A stretch of 64,000 nt of DNA from Gammaproteobacteria bacterium. Lineage in GTDB: Bacteria > Pseudomonadota > Gammaproteobacteria > DSM-16500. Under the pieces are notes generated by a model. The model was not told where the DNA came from, made no database searches, and worked only from the letters and a program-made list of their open reading frames with translations. Below are positions 8,688 to 16,527 of this stretch, in pieces (position 1 is the stretch's first letter; each line of letters opens with the position of its first letter). A program made the position numbers and the translations under genes. The stretch spans positions 25,941-89,940 of the forward strand of contig JAJPJI010000024.1 in assembly GCA_021324305.1 (NCBI GenBank). The letters are read 5' to 3'.

Positions 8688-9986
8688 ATGGCAAATGGTG
8701 AAATTGTTGGTGAATATGAACAAGCCGTGCATGAGCTTTCAGAGAGAATAGTGACAGCTCAGAAGCCAATCCGCATTCTTGATGCGCTAAAGTGGGATCC
8801 CGGCGTTGAAGAATTCTTCCGGAACAGCAAATACAAAAAACTCCCTGTCATCGACAGGGAGTATTATCAGAAAAAAAACCCGCTATCGTTTGATCCTGAA
8901 AAAAAGAAAGAAGAGTTTCATGATATTGACCGCAGTATCCGCCGCAAGTTGGGGCAATACAGCGGTGTTGGCAGTATCATGCAGCGTATGTGCTATGAAT
9001 ATTGCCGGGTCATTGATCTTCTGGAAGCTCGTGGAACGCCCCGATTTACTGAAATTTCCCAGGAATTATATGGGAGTTCAGAAGACGCTTTTCATGTGGG
9101 TGCGCCGACATTAAAGGATTTAGCGACACTGGTGACCAATACGCTTTCCAAGATCAAGGACAAGGTGAATACCGAAGATGATATTCCCAGGTTTACCAGT
9201 GAAGAGGCAGTGGCTCAATTAAGCGAGCGTCTCGCCGGATATTTCTCGGATCAGGATAATATCCGGGTTGAACTGAGCGACGGAATTATTGCAGACGCAG
9301 CGGCGGGTGCAGACAGGATAAAAATTCATGACGGCCTGAAATTCAGCGCACGGGAAATCCGAACATTTGAAATTCATGAAGGCTGGGTGCATTTGGGCAC
9401 AACATTAAATGGAATGGCGCAGCCAATCTGTACTTTCCTGAGCAAGGGTCCGCCGTCGTCGACAGTGACACAGGAAGGCCTCGCAATTATCACCGAAATT
9501 TTTACATTCTCCTCCTATCCGGGACGTGTGCGGCGCTTAACCAATCGAATCAGCGCTGTTAACATGGCGGAAGAAGGCGCGAACTTTTTTGACGTCTTTC
9601 AATTCTATCGTGATCAGGGAATGGCGGAAGATGACAGTTATCAATCGACAGTCAGAGTATTTCGCGGCAGCACACCGGAAGGCGGCCCCTATACCAAGGA
9701 CTTGTCATACAGCAAGGGTTTTATTCTGATTTATAATTTTATGCGTCTTGCGGTACAGCGTGGTCTGGTCAAGCGAATTCCCCTGTTATTTGTGGGAAAA
9801 ACAACACTGGAAGATTTGCACATCTTGTCGGACTTGCTGGATGAAGGCATTATTACGCCGCCCAAATATGTGCCGCCACAATTCGCGGATATCGCTGCAG
9901 TAAGCGCGTGGATGGTCTATTCATTGTTCCTGAACAGGCTCGATTTGCGCCGTCTCGCGCTGGATTTCAAAGGAATCCTGCAGTAG
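8688..9986 (+). CDS. QEGLA-motif metallopeptidase (DUF1704/TIGR02421)
   Basis: This 432-aa cytoplasmic protein belongs to the family once called 'flavohemoglobin expression-modulating QEGLA motif protein'. The putative metal site is HEGWVH (residues 230-235, HExxxH), followed by QEGLA (262-266), which supplies the third ligand. The same HExxxH fold is used by the vertebrate tubulin tyrosine carboxypeptidase MATCAP, so a peptidase or carboxypeptidase role is likely; the bacterial substrate is not established. Homologues often occur next to RimK-type ATP-grasp ligases and retropepsin-like proteases, and here rimK and the rimB-like gene lie just downstream in the opposite direction. That suggests it trims or processes peptides or tails made by the ligase, which is inference. 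Confidence 0.88.
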   Translation: MANGEIVGEYEQAVHELSERIVTAQKPIRILDALKWDPGVEEFFRNSKYKKLPVIDREYYQKKNPLSFDPEKKKEEFHDIDRSIRRKLGQYSGVGSIMQRMCYEYCRVIDLLEARGTPRFTEISQELYGSSEDAFHVGAPTLKDLATLVTNTLSKIKDKVNTEDDIPRFTSEEAVAQLSERLAGYFSDQDNIRVELSDGIIADAAAGADRIKIHDGLKFSAREIRTFEIHEGWVHLGTTLNGMAQPICTFLSKGPPSSTVTQEGLAIITEIFTFSSYPGRVRRLTNRISAVNMAEEGANFFDVFQFYRDQGMAEDDSYQSTVRVFRGSTPEGGPYTKDLSYSKGFILIYNFMRLAVQRGLVKRIPLLFVGKTTLEDLHILSDLLDEGIITPPKYVPPQFADIAAVSAWMVYSLFLNRLDLRRLALDFKGILQ

Positions 9987-10036
9987 TTTTTCGTCAATTC
10001 CGAGAAACCTGTTTTGCCACTCCCGATCCCCTGCGG

Positions 10037-10099
10037 TCACTCCAGAACTGCCTACTGTCACTCCAGAGCTGCCTACTGTTGCTCCCGAGCAACTATTCT
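10037..10099. repeat. 21-bp tandem repeat, 2 clear copies plus a degenerate third
   Basis: Two 21-base units (10037-10057 and 10058-10078) differ by one base; each starts GTCACTCCAGA and ends CTGCCTACT. A third, degenerate unit (GTTGCTCCCGAGCAACTA) follows and runs into the MITE-like element at 10098. The repeat lies in the gap downstream of the QEGLA gene and holds no gene. Confidence 0.7.
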
Positions 10100-10186
10100 G
10101 TCATTCCCGCGAAGGCGGGAATCCATCTTTCTTTTGCCTGATAGTGCAATTGATAATATAGATTTCCGCTTTCGCGGGAATGACAG
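10098..10186. mobile_element. MITE-like palindromic element, copy 1
   Basis: This is an 89-base element bounded by 26-base inverted ends that match with two mismatches. The left end starts CTGTCATTCCCGCGAAGG and the right end is its complement ending GGGAATGACAG. Each end is itself nearly palindromic (CCCGCGAAGGCGGG). The interior contains TTGCCTGATAG, also found inside the larger element at 63741-63947, so both belong to one family. It has no coding capacity and would depend on a transposase elsewhere. Confidence 0.75.
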
Positions 10187-10242
10187 CGGGATTTGCTCGG
10201 ATACCATTTTGCCCGCTAAGGGAAAGTCGTTTCGAAAATTGG

Positions 10243-11151
10243 CTACCCTCTGCCTCTCCGGTCTTTTTCGTTGTTGTCGATGCCGCTTTCTATAAATTTG
10301 ATAATCTCGCCGGCTACATCAATGCCAGTGGTCTTTTCTATTCCTTCCAGTCCTGGAGAAGCATTCACTTCCATGATAAGTGGACCGCGGTTTGAACGGA
10401 CAATATCAATGCCTGCGACATTTAACCCGATGATATGTGCGGCGCGTATCGCCATGTTGCGTTCTTCATCAGTGATGTCGACAGCGGTTGCAATCCCGCC
10501 GCGATGCAGATTGGAGCGAAATTCTTCCGGAGATTTCGATTGTCTTTTCATGGCGGCGACGACTTTCCCGCCCACCACGAAGCAGCGGATATCGGCGCCG
10601 CCTGCTTCCTTGATATATTCCTGTACCATGATGTTGACTTTGAGCCCCAGAAACGCTTCAAGAACACTGCGGGCAGCTTTGGTGGTTTCAACCAGAATCA
10701 CGCCGATACCTTGCGTGCCTTCCAGGAATTTGATGACCAGCGGAGGGCCGCCAACCATTTTGATCAAATCCTTGATTTCATCGAGAGAGTGGGCAAACCC
10801 TGTAATCGGCAACCCAATCCCTTTTTTCGAAAGCAGCTGCAATGAGCGCAGCTTGTCGCGGCCGCGAGTGATGGCAACGGAATCATTTACACAAAACACG
10901 CCCATCATTTCGAGTTGTCGCACAACTGCGGCGCCATAAAATGTGACCGAAGCGCCGATACGCGGAATGACAGCGTCATAAACCTCAAGTTCATTTCCCT
11001 TGTAATGGATGGTCGGACGTGCGGAGGTGATATTCATGTAGCATCGCATGGTATCAATAACGTCAGCACGATGGCCGCGAGCCTGAGCTGCTTCGATCAG
11101 GCGGTGTGTGGAATAAAGATTATGTTTCCTCGATAGTATCGCGATTTTCAT
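10243..11151 (-). CDS. rimK: RimK-type ATP-grasp glutamate ligase
   Basis: This is a cytoplasmic ATP-grasp ligase of 302 aa, the RimK length. In other bacteria RimK adds glutamates to the C-terminus of ribosomal protein S6 and can make poly-glutamate. The pre-ATP-grasp domain covers residues 1-95 ([19 protein letters not shown]), and the nucleotide-binding segment [20 protein letters not shown] follows. The metal-binding end is [15 protein letters not shown] short charged tail ([10 protein letters not shown]) closes the protein. The start overlaps the rimB-like stop by 4 bases (ATGA), indicating coupling. Confidence 0.93.
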   Translation of the reverse strand: MKIAILSRKHNLYSTHRLIEAAQARGHRADVIDTMRCYMNITSARPTIHYKGNELEVYDAVIPRIGASVTFYGAAVVRQLEMMGVFCVNDSVAITRGRDKLRSLQLLSKKGIGLPITGFAHSLDEIKDLIKMVGGPPLVIKFLEGTQGIGVILVETTKAARSVLEAFLGLKVNIMVQEYIKEAGGADIRCFVVGGKVVAAMKRQSKSPEEFRSNLHRGGIATAVDITDEERNMAIRAAHIIGLNVAGIDIVRSNRGPLIMEVNASPGLEGIEKTTGIDVAGEIIKFIESGIDNNEKDRRGRG

Positions 11152-11624
11152 TTCTTACGGACCTTCGTTGTGACAAATGAACGGGCAGGGTTGACGATGA
11201 AATGTTTACGCAGCGCACTTCTTCCCAGTAACATTCTAAACAGCATGTTTTCCCGCTCAGTGAGAGTAATCTCAATCGACCAGGTTTGTCCAGCAATTGT
11301 AATCGGGGTCTGGATTACATAGCGCTCTTCCGTATGGCCGCCAGAGTCTGTTACAGGCCGCCTGTCAACGACAGTTGCAACACAGGAAATGACGTATTGC
11401 GTGTTGTGCTGCAAGGGATGGATATCAAACTGGATTTTGTGTAAGCCGTTTTCTTCAAATGGCCTCAATGCAAAGGCGTGCAGCGCCGAGGTTCGTGCGC
11501 CGGTATCAATTTTGGCTTTTATTTTCGAGATGCCAAGGTCAGGCAGGCTGACCCATTCCCGCCAGCCAATAATCGGGTATTTGCGTATAGGCTTAATTAA
11601 TTTCACATTATTTTCAAAATCCAT
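11148..11624 (-). CDS. rimB: RimB-like retropepsin-fold protease
   Basis: This is a 158-aa member of the putative 'ATP-dependent zinc protease' family (DUF785), which has a retropepsin-like fold. The catalytic motif [15 protein letters not shown] (DTG) is at about residues 38-52, and the matching second-half strand region is [15 protein letters not shown]. In pseudomonads the equivalent rimB lies beside rimK and modulates S6 glutamylation. The 4-base overlap with rimK here supports the same partnership. No signal peptide or membrane segment is seen. The symbol is given on family and context. Confidence 0.85.
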   Translation of the reverse strand: MDFENNVKLIKPIRKYPIIGWREWVSLPDLGISKIKAKIDTGARTSALHAFALRPFEENGLHKIQFDIHPLQHNTQYVISCVATVVDRRPVTDSGGHTEERYVIQTPITIAGQTWSIEITLTERENMLFRMLLGRSALRKHFIVNPARSFVTTKVRKK

Positions 11625-11783
11625 TTCTGGGTCCCAGGGAGCAATGGTTATCCAGTTATCCTAGCATATTTCCAGTTAATATTATCTTAAGCTGCCGGGC
11701 ATATAGTCAAAAAATTAGGGATGATTTCTGCCAATGGTCACCCCAGGATAAACCTCAAAATAATGAATATGAAGGAGGCTGCT

Positions 11784-12233
11784 ATGGATTCGCGTATATT
11801 GAGAGAAGATGACATTAATTCAAATGAGTCTTTCGATGAATCAGCAGAGTTAATTTCAGAAGAATCAGCTTCAGCGGAGTTAAGCCAGGAAGATCTGGAT
11901 GATGTCCGGGAGACAACTCATCCTGATATCCGCAGAAGTCAGCCAATAGCCATTATCTATCCCAAGGTTGAAAAAAAGACATTCTCACCCATCATTATTA
12001 ATAGCCCGGACGGTGAGTTACAGCCTTCCCCCATGTTGTTATTTGAAAGAAGCAGGGAATTTCAAAATCTTCTGCGGCCGGGAGAATTTAATCGGCGCAG
12101 GAAAATGCTGGACAGATTTTTCGCGGGGCATCGCGTACAGGAGCAGCATCAACGCGGCCAGGAAGGTCAGAAGGATGCAAGACAGGATATGGTTGAAGGT
12201 TCTGACCAATCTCGCATGAATATCAGACAGTAA
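11784..12233 (+). CDS. Hypothetical acidic/basic protein (149 aa)
   Basis: An AAGGAGG ribosome-binding site at 11770-11776 points to the ATG at 11784 as the start. The N-terminal half is very acidic and serine-rich (ESFDESAELISEESASAEL) and probably disordered. The C-terminal half is basic (FNRRRKMLDRFF) and ends in a Gln/Asp-rich tail. There is no signal peptide, membrane segment or recognised domain. Its last 11 bases overlap convergently with the end of ccmH. An antisense ORF over the 3' half contains a hydrophobic stretch, so a minor doubt about the coding strand remains, but the strong ribosome-binding site favours this one. Confidence 0.6.
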   Translation: MDSRILREDDINSNESFDESAELISEESASAELSQEDLDDVRETTHPDIRRSQPIAIIYPKVEKKTFSPIIINSPDGELQPSPMLLFERSREFQNLLRPGEFNRRRKMLDRFFAGHRVQEQHQRGQEGQKDARQDMVEGSDQSRMNIRQ

Positions 12234-12660
12234 TTTTATGCTGTCTTTTAACCATCCGGAACAGCGCAAGCAAAATGAATGCGATACCTATAAATGGAAA
12301 AGACCATAACAATCCGGTGAGTTTATTGAAACGTGGCTGCAATAAAATAAATTCACCGTATCGTTTCACAAGATAGTTCTTGATTTCTTCATCGGATTTT
12401 TTCTCAGATACCATCTGATAGACTTTATCTCGCAAATCATTCGCAAGCGGGGCATTAGAGTCGGCTATATTCTGGTTTTGGCAGACAACACAGCGGATTT
12501 CCTTTGTCAGGGATTGAAAACGCAACGCATCACCTGTGGAAGTGAAAGGGTAGGAATCCTGGATGAGTGCATAGGCTGTGTTTGTGAATAGAAGAGCGAA
12601 GGCAGACAGAAGTAAAATTTTTTTCACGATGTTGCCATATAGGGAATGTCTCGCAGTCAT
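12223..12660 (-). CDS. ccmH: Cytochrome c maturation protein CcmH
   Basis: CcmH is a periplasmic, membrane-anchored thiol reductant for apocytochrome c. The 145-aa protein has an N-terminal signal segment (KKILLLSAFALLFTNTAYA) and the redox motif RCVVCQNQNIADSNAPLANDLR. A C-terminal membrane helix (LLWSFPFIGIAFILLALFRM) follows. This is the short CcmH form without the CcmI/TPR domain. It starts at 12660, sharing one base with the ccmG stop (TAATG); an in-frame GTG at 12627 directly before the signal peptide is also possible. It is the last ccm gene here. Confidence 0.95.
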   Translation of the reverse strand: MTARHSLYGNIVKKILLLSAFALLFTNTAYALIQDSYPFTSTGDALRFQSLTKEIRCVVCQNQNIADSNAPLANDLRDKVYQMVSEKKSDEEIKNYLVKRYGEFILLQPRFNKLTGLLWSFPFIGIAFILLALFRMVKRQHKITV

Positions 12661-13205
12661 TACGATTCCTCATATTTCCTGATTAGAGGATAGAGGGTTT
12701 CATCCCAGGTTTTTTGATCAATCGCGCCGATGTGGCGATAAACAATTTTTCCCTGTTTATCGATCACAAAGGTTTCTGGCGTTCCATAAACACCCAGGTC
12801 AATGGCAACATCACCTTTTTTATCATCCCCGCTCATGACAAATGGATTGCCCTTGTTTACCAGCCACTCCACAGCGTCTTTGGCCTGATCCTTGTAGACG
12901 ATGCTGTAAATCGGTATGTGATATTGATCATTGATTTTCATCAGCATGGGGTGTTCCAGCTCGCATGCATAGCACCAGGTGGCCCAGACATTCAGCAATA
13001 AAACACGGCCAGTCAGTGCCTTGGATGTAAATGGTTTTTGCCCGGGGAACAGATTTGGCAGTGTGAAATTAGGGAGATTTTCTCCCAGCAGCGCTGAAGG
13101 CAGTTCATTGGTATTCGAATAAAAAAGCTCCCGTCCCAGCAACCCCAGTAATGCAAATAAAACAAGAAAAGGAACGATTTGTTTGATTCGTTGCAGCGGA
13201 TTCAT
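12660..13205 (-). CDS. ccmG: Thiol:disulfide interchange protein CcmG/DsbE
   Basis: This is a membrane-anchored periplasmic thioredoxin that keeps apocytochrome c cysteines reduced. The 181-aa protein has one N-terminal membrane helix (IVPFLVLFALLGLLGRELFY) and a thioredoxin fold with the active site WATWCYACELEHP. The cis-proline loop is GVYGTPETFVID, typical of DsbE. It overlaps ccmF by 4 bases and ccmH by one base, consistent with a tightly coupled operon. Confidence 0.96.
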   Translation of the reverse strand: MNPLQRIKQIVPFLVLFALLGLLGRELFYSNTNELPSALLGENLPNFTLPNLFPGQKPFTSKALTGRVLLLNVWATWCYACELEHPMLMKINDQYHIPIYSIVYKDQAKDAVEWLVNKGNPFVMSGDDKKGDVAIDLGVYGTPETFVIDKQGKIVYRHIGAIDQKTWDETLYPLIRKYEES

Positions 13206-15114
13206 AATGATTTTCCATTCGGGTTTTGTGGAATGGGTTGTTTACGTTGCAATAATGTCAGCAAGCCACCCATGATCATAATCATTCCTCCAAACCATAT
13301 CCAGCGAATAAATGGTTTATAGTAAAGCCGGACAGACCAATAATTATCCTCGAGTGGTTCGCCCAGGGCGATGTAAAGATCACGAAAAATGCCCGGATGA
13401 ATATCGACTTTTGTCATCACCATTTGACGCACTGTATAAATTCGTTTTTCGGGATGCATGGTTGTAATATGACGGTGATTTTTGATTACTTCAAAATCTG
13501 CCTGGATGCCGCGATAGTTTGAGCCTGCCACGCCTTTTATGTTGTCGAAGTTGAATTGATAAGGCCCAAGTGCGGCTGCCTCTCCCGGCTTAAGCCTGAC
13601 TTCCCTTTCCAGGTTGAGGGTGCTTGAGAGCATGATGCCGATGACCAGGATAGCGAAGCCGGCGTGCGAGAGAGACATGCCAGGTAAAAAGCGCATGGAT
13701 TCTGTGATGCTCAAAACGATCAGGAAGCTTAAACTCAAACTGACGACGGCGATACTGTCCAGTTGTCCAGTAACGTTCCAGAGTAAAACGAGAGCGACTA
13801 TGATGCTGAGCAGCATTTTTTTCCGGATTTGCCGCCACAAGCTTTTCAGGGACTGCTGCTGCCAGTGAGTAAATACACCCAGTCCCATGAATGCCATGAT
13901 AATCAGAACCAAAGGCATCATCACCTTGTTGAAATACGGCGCACCGACAGAAATCGTGCCAAGATGTAATGCATCAAGGATGAGTGGATATAATGTTCCA
14001 AGCAAAATCGTTGTCATGGCGACAAATAGCAAGGCACTGTTTAGCAGCAAGGCCATTTCACGTGATAAAAATGCAAATGGCGGCGTGTGTTCATGGCTGA
14101 ACTGTGAAATGCGGCCACATAAACAGCGAGAGCCGCAGCGATTAATATCGCGAGTAAAAGCAGAAGAAATACACCGCGTGCGGGGTCGTTGGCAAACGTG
14201 TGCGCGGAAATCAATACACCTGAACGCACCAGAAATGTTCCGAGCAGACTGAGTGCGAAGCTGATTATGGCGAGCAGGGCAGCCCAGCCTTTGGCAAGAT
14301 GACGTTTTTCTGCGAGCAGCAGGACATGTATCAGTGCAGTTCCGGACAGCCATGGCAGCAAGGATGCATTTTCTACCGGATCCCAAAACCAGAAACCGCC
14401 CCAGCCTAATACACGATATGCCCACCAGCTTCCCAGGGTGATGCCGAGGGTCAAAAAACACCATGCCGCGACTGCGAACCGGCGTGTTATCTGTGCCCAT
14501 GCGCTATCCAGTTTGCCCCGGATCAGGGCGGCCTGCGTGATGGCAAAAGCGACTGAGAAACCAACATACCCGGTATATAGCATGGGAGGATGAATGACGA
14601 ATCCCGGGTCTTGCAGCAATGGAGTGAGATCGCGGCCCGTTTGCGGTTCCAGCGCCGGCAAAAAGGGATTTGAAGTTAACAGCAGGAAGCACAGGAAGCT
14701 GAAGCTGATAAGCCCGAGCACCGCGAGCGTCAGTGCCTGGAAATTCACTTCCTTCTCTCGTGGGGTATGAGAAGTGTAAATGGAGAATATCACGCTCCAG
14801 ATATTTAATATCAATATCCATAATAATATCGATCCTTCATGCGCTCCCCATACTGCGGTCAAGCGGTACATGAGCGGAAGCGATGGATGAGAGTTGGCGG
14901 CAACATAGGCAATGGAAAAGTCATTCACGCCAAATGCGATGGTCATGAGCGCATAGGCGGCGGCAACAAAAATAAACTGGGCCCAGGCGCCGGGACGCGC
15001 ACACGCAAGAAGATAGGGATTCTTTCGCAGGTATCCCCACAACGGGAAGACGCCTTGGCAAAAGGACAGGAATAGCGCGAAATATAGTGTAATTTCCCCA
15101 AATAACCTTATCAC
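13202..15114 (-). pseudogene. ccmF: ccmF, heme lyase subunit, with a -1 frameshift
   Basis: CcmF is the large polytopic heme-lyase subunit (about 640 aa). Here it is split between two frames. The upstream part (15114 down to about 14100) encodes the N-terminal half, with the WWD-type motif GGFWFWDPVENASLLPW and GSWWAYRVLGWGG. The downstream part resumes as PPFAFLSREMALLLNSALL and runs to the normal C-terminus (stop at 13202). The switch lies between about 14075 and 14113 and needs a -1 shift, as if one base were missing. I see no classic slippery heptamer there. Both halves are otherwise well conserved and no other stop interrupts them. All neighbouring ccm genes are intact, so a sequencing/assembly indel or a very recent mutation is more likely than old decay. 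Confidence 0.85.
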
Positions 15115-15542
15115 TTTGCGGCACCTTCTCTTATTGCCTGATACACATTTTTCGGCATGTAATTTTCGTCATGTTTTGCAAGTACCTGGGTGGCAATAAA
15201 GACACCCTGGGAATTCAGGCTGCCTTCAGCAATCACACCTTTGCCTTCACGGAACAGATCGGGAAGAATGCCGACATAACGAACGCGCTGGTCGCGTTTT
15301 AAATCGGTGACCACGAATTCCACTCCTAATCCCGTTTTGTCACGTACAACACTGCTGCTTTTCACCATGCCACCCAGCCGGAAATGATAATCAGCCGAAA
15401 TATGCGCGTTAGCAATCTGCCCGGGCGTGAGAAAGACATTGATATTCTGTTTAAGCGCATAAAGGATTAATCCGGCAGCAACGGTGATTCCCAGTGCGAA
15501 TAAACCAACATAGTACAAACGGCGTTTATGGATTTTGTTCAT
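15111..15542 (-). CDS. ccmE: Heme chaperone CcmE
   Basis: CcmE is a periplasmic, membrane-anchored chaperone that binds heme covalently through a histidine and passes it to CcmF. The 143-aa protein has an N-terminal membrane helix (YVGLFALGITVAAGLILYAL) and an OB-fold body. The heme-binding motif is VLAKHDENYMP, with the conserved His and nearby Tyr. It overlaps ccmD (15539-15542) and ccmF (15111-15114) by 4 bases each. Confidence 0.96.
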   Translation of the reverse strand: MNKIHKRRLYYVGLFALGITVAAGLILYALKQNINVFLTPGQIANAHISADYHFRLGGMVKSSSVVRDKTGLGVEFVVTDLKRDQRVRYVGILPDLFREGKGVIAEGSLNSQGVFIATQVLAKHDENYMPKNVYQAIREGAAK

Positions 15543-15694
15543 GGTTTGTTTTTTTGTTCACGCAAATATTTTTGCCAGCGGCGCCATGGAAGAAACCATT
15601 GTGAGAGCAGAAATGCGAACATGCATCCGTACGCGCTCCAAACGTAAAATCCGTAACCACCCATATTTAAAAAATCCATCAAGATTTTTGTCAT
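15539..15694 (-). CDS. ccmD: Heme exporter subunit CcmD
   Basis: This is a 51-aa small membrane protein. It begins MTKILMDFLNMGGYGFYVWS and continues with a hydrophobic helix (AYGCMFAFLLSQWFL) and a basic C-terminus (RRWQKYLREQ). The F-x-MGGYGFYVW motif is the CcmD signature; CcmD releases holo-CcmE from the CcmABC complex. It overlaps ccmC by 4 bases (15691-15694) and ccmE by 4 bases (15539-15542), both ATGA junctions. Confidence 0.95.
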   Translation of the reverse strand: MTKILMDFLNMGGYGFYVWSAYGCMFAFLLSQWFLPWRRWQKYLREQKNKP

Positions 15695-16419
15695 CGCGTC
15701 TCCCGGATCCAGTGATGGTTAGCATCCAGCGCTGTTAATTCATAGCTCATACGCAGAAACAGCACAATTGCATAATAGGTCAAAAAGGCAACAATCATGG
15801 CCAGCAAAGGATAGAGCATGGATGAATCAATGGCAGATGGCGCAAAGACTTTCAGTGTTGATCCCTGATGCAGCGTGTTCCACCAGTAGACTGAATAATG
15901 AATAATCGGGATATCAACAAATCCAACGAGGACCAGGATAGCAGTGGCACGGCCACCCACCTGTTTTTGTGACATGGCGGACTGAAACAGCATGATGCCA
16001 ATGTAAAGAAATAACAGAATGAGTTCAGAGGTCAGGCGTGCATCCCATATCCACCATGTACCCCACATGGGTTTGCCCCACAGGCTGCCGGTGACGAGGG
16101 CAAGCAAGGTAAATCCGGCTCCAATGGGCGCGCTGTGGCGCATGACAAGAAATGCCAGCTTGATACGCCAGACTATGCCTGCGACGGCTGCCGTCGCCAT
16201 GACTGCATATATGAAAAGAGACAGGAATGCACAAGGCGCATGTACATAAATAATGCGAAAGCCATCACCTTGCAGATAATCCGCGGGTGCGAGAACCAAA
16301 CCGCCTAGCATGCCGTAACTGAATGTCAGGACAAAAAGCGCTGATAGCCAGGGAAGCAGCCGGTTCGACAGGCCAAAAAATTTTTTTGGAGAGACGAGGC
16401 TGTTAAATAGGTGCCACAT
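15691..16419 (-). CDS. ccmC: Heme exporter protein CcmC
   Basis: CcmC is a six-helix inner-membrane protein that loads heme onto CcmE. The 242-aa protein carries the tryptophan-rich WWD motif as WGTWWIWDARLTS, between conserved histidines (IIYVHAPCAF and IHYSVYWWNTLHQG). It is the first ccm gene in the window. The ABC subunits ccmA and ccmB, which usually precede it, are missing: the next gene upstream is the divergent U-box gene. Transcription probably starts in the 108-base gap at 16420-16527. Confidence 0.96.
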   Translation of the reverse strand: MWHLFNSLVSPKKFFGLSNRLLPWLSALFVLTFSYGMLGGLVLAPADYLQGDGFRIIYVHAPCAFLSLFIYAVMATAAVAGIVWRIKLAFLVMRHSAPIGAGFTLLALVTGSLWGKPMWGTWWIWDARLTSELILLFLYIGIMLFQSAMSQKQVGGRATAILVLVGFVDIPIIHYSVYWWNTLHQGSTLKVFAPSAIDSSMLYPLLAMIVAFLTYYAIVLFLRMSYELTALDANHHWIRETR

Positions 16420-16527
16420 CCTGTTTATGCCTTACTTTTATAGTGTATAGTGGGTCAAAATACTACCAAAGATGGTATATTCTGACAATAAAGTTCAATA
16501 GCAATTTAATTCAAGGAGCGAATCAGG

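Noticed and set aside
9908..10295. Short ORFs with FPRRRESI peptides after the QEGLA gene
   Set aside because: They come from the tandem repeat and the MITE-like element, not from a conserved protein.
12039..12269. Minus-strand ORF with a hydrophobic helix overlapping the ccmH end
   Set aside because: It overlaps ccmH by 47 bases in another frame, has no ribosome-binding site that I can see, and lies opposite the plus-strand ORF that has a perfect AAGGAGG. It is more likely a shadow.
14041..14120. Programmed -1 frameshift in ccmF
   Set aside because: No X-XXY-YYZ slippery heptamer or strong downstream stem could be seen in the shift region, so a plain indel is preferred.
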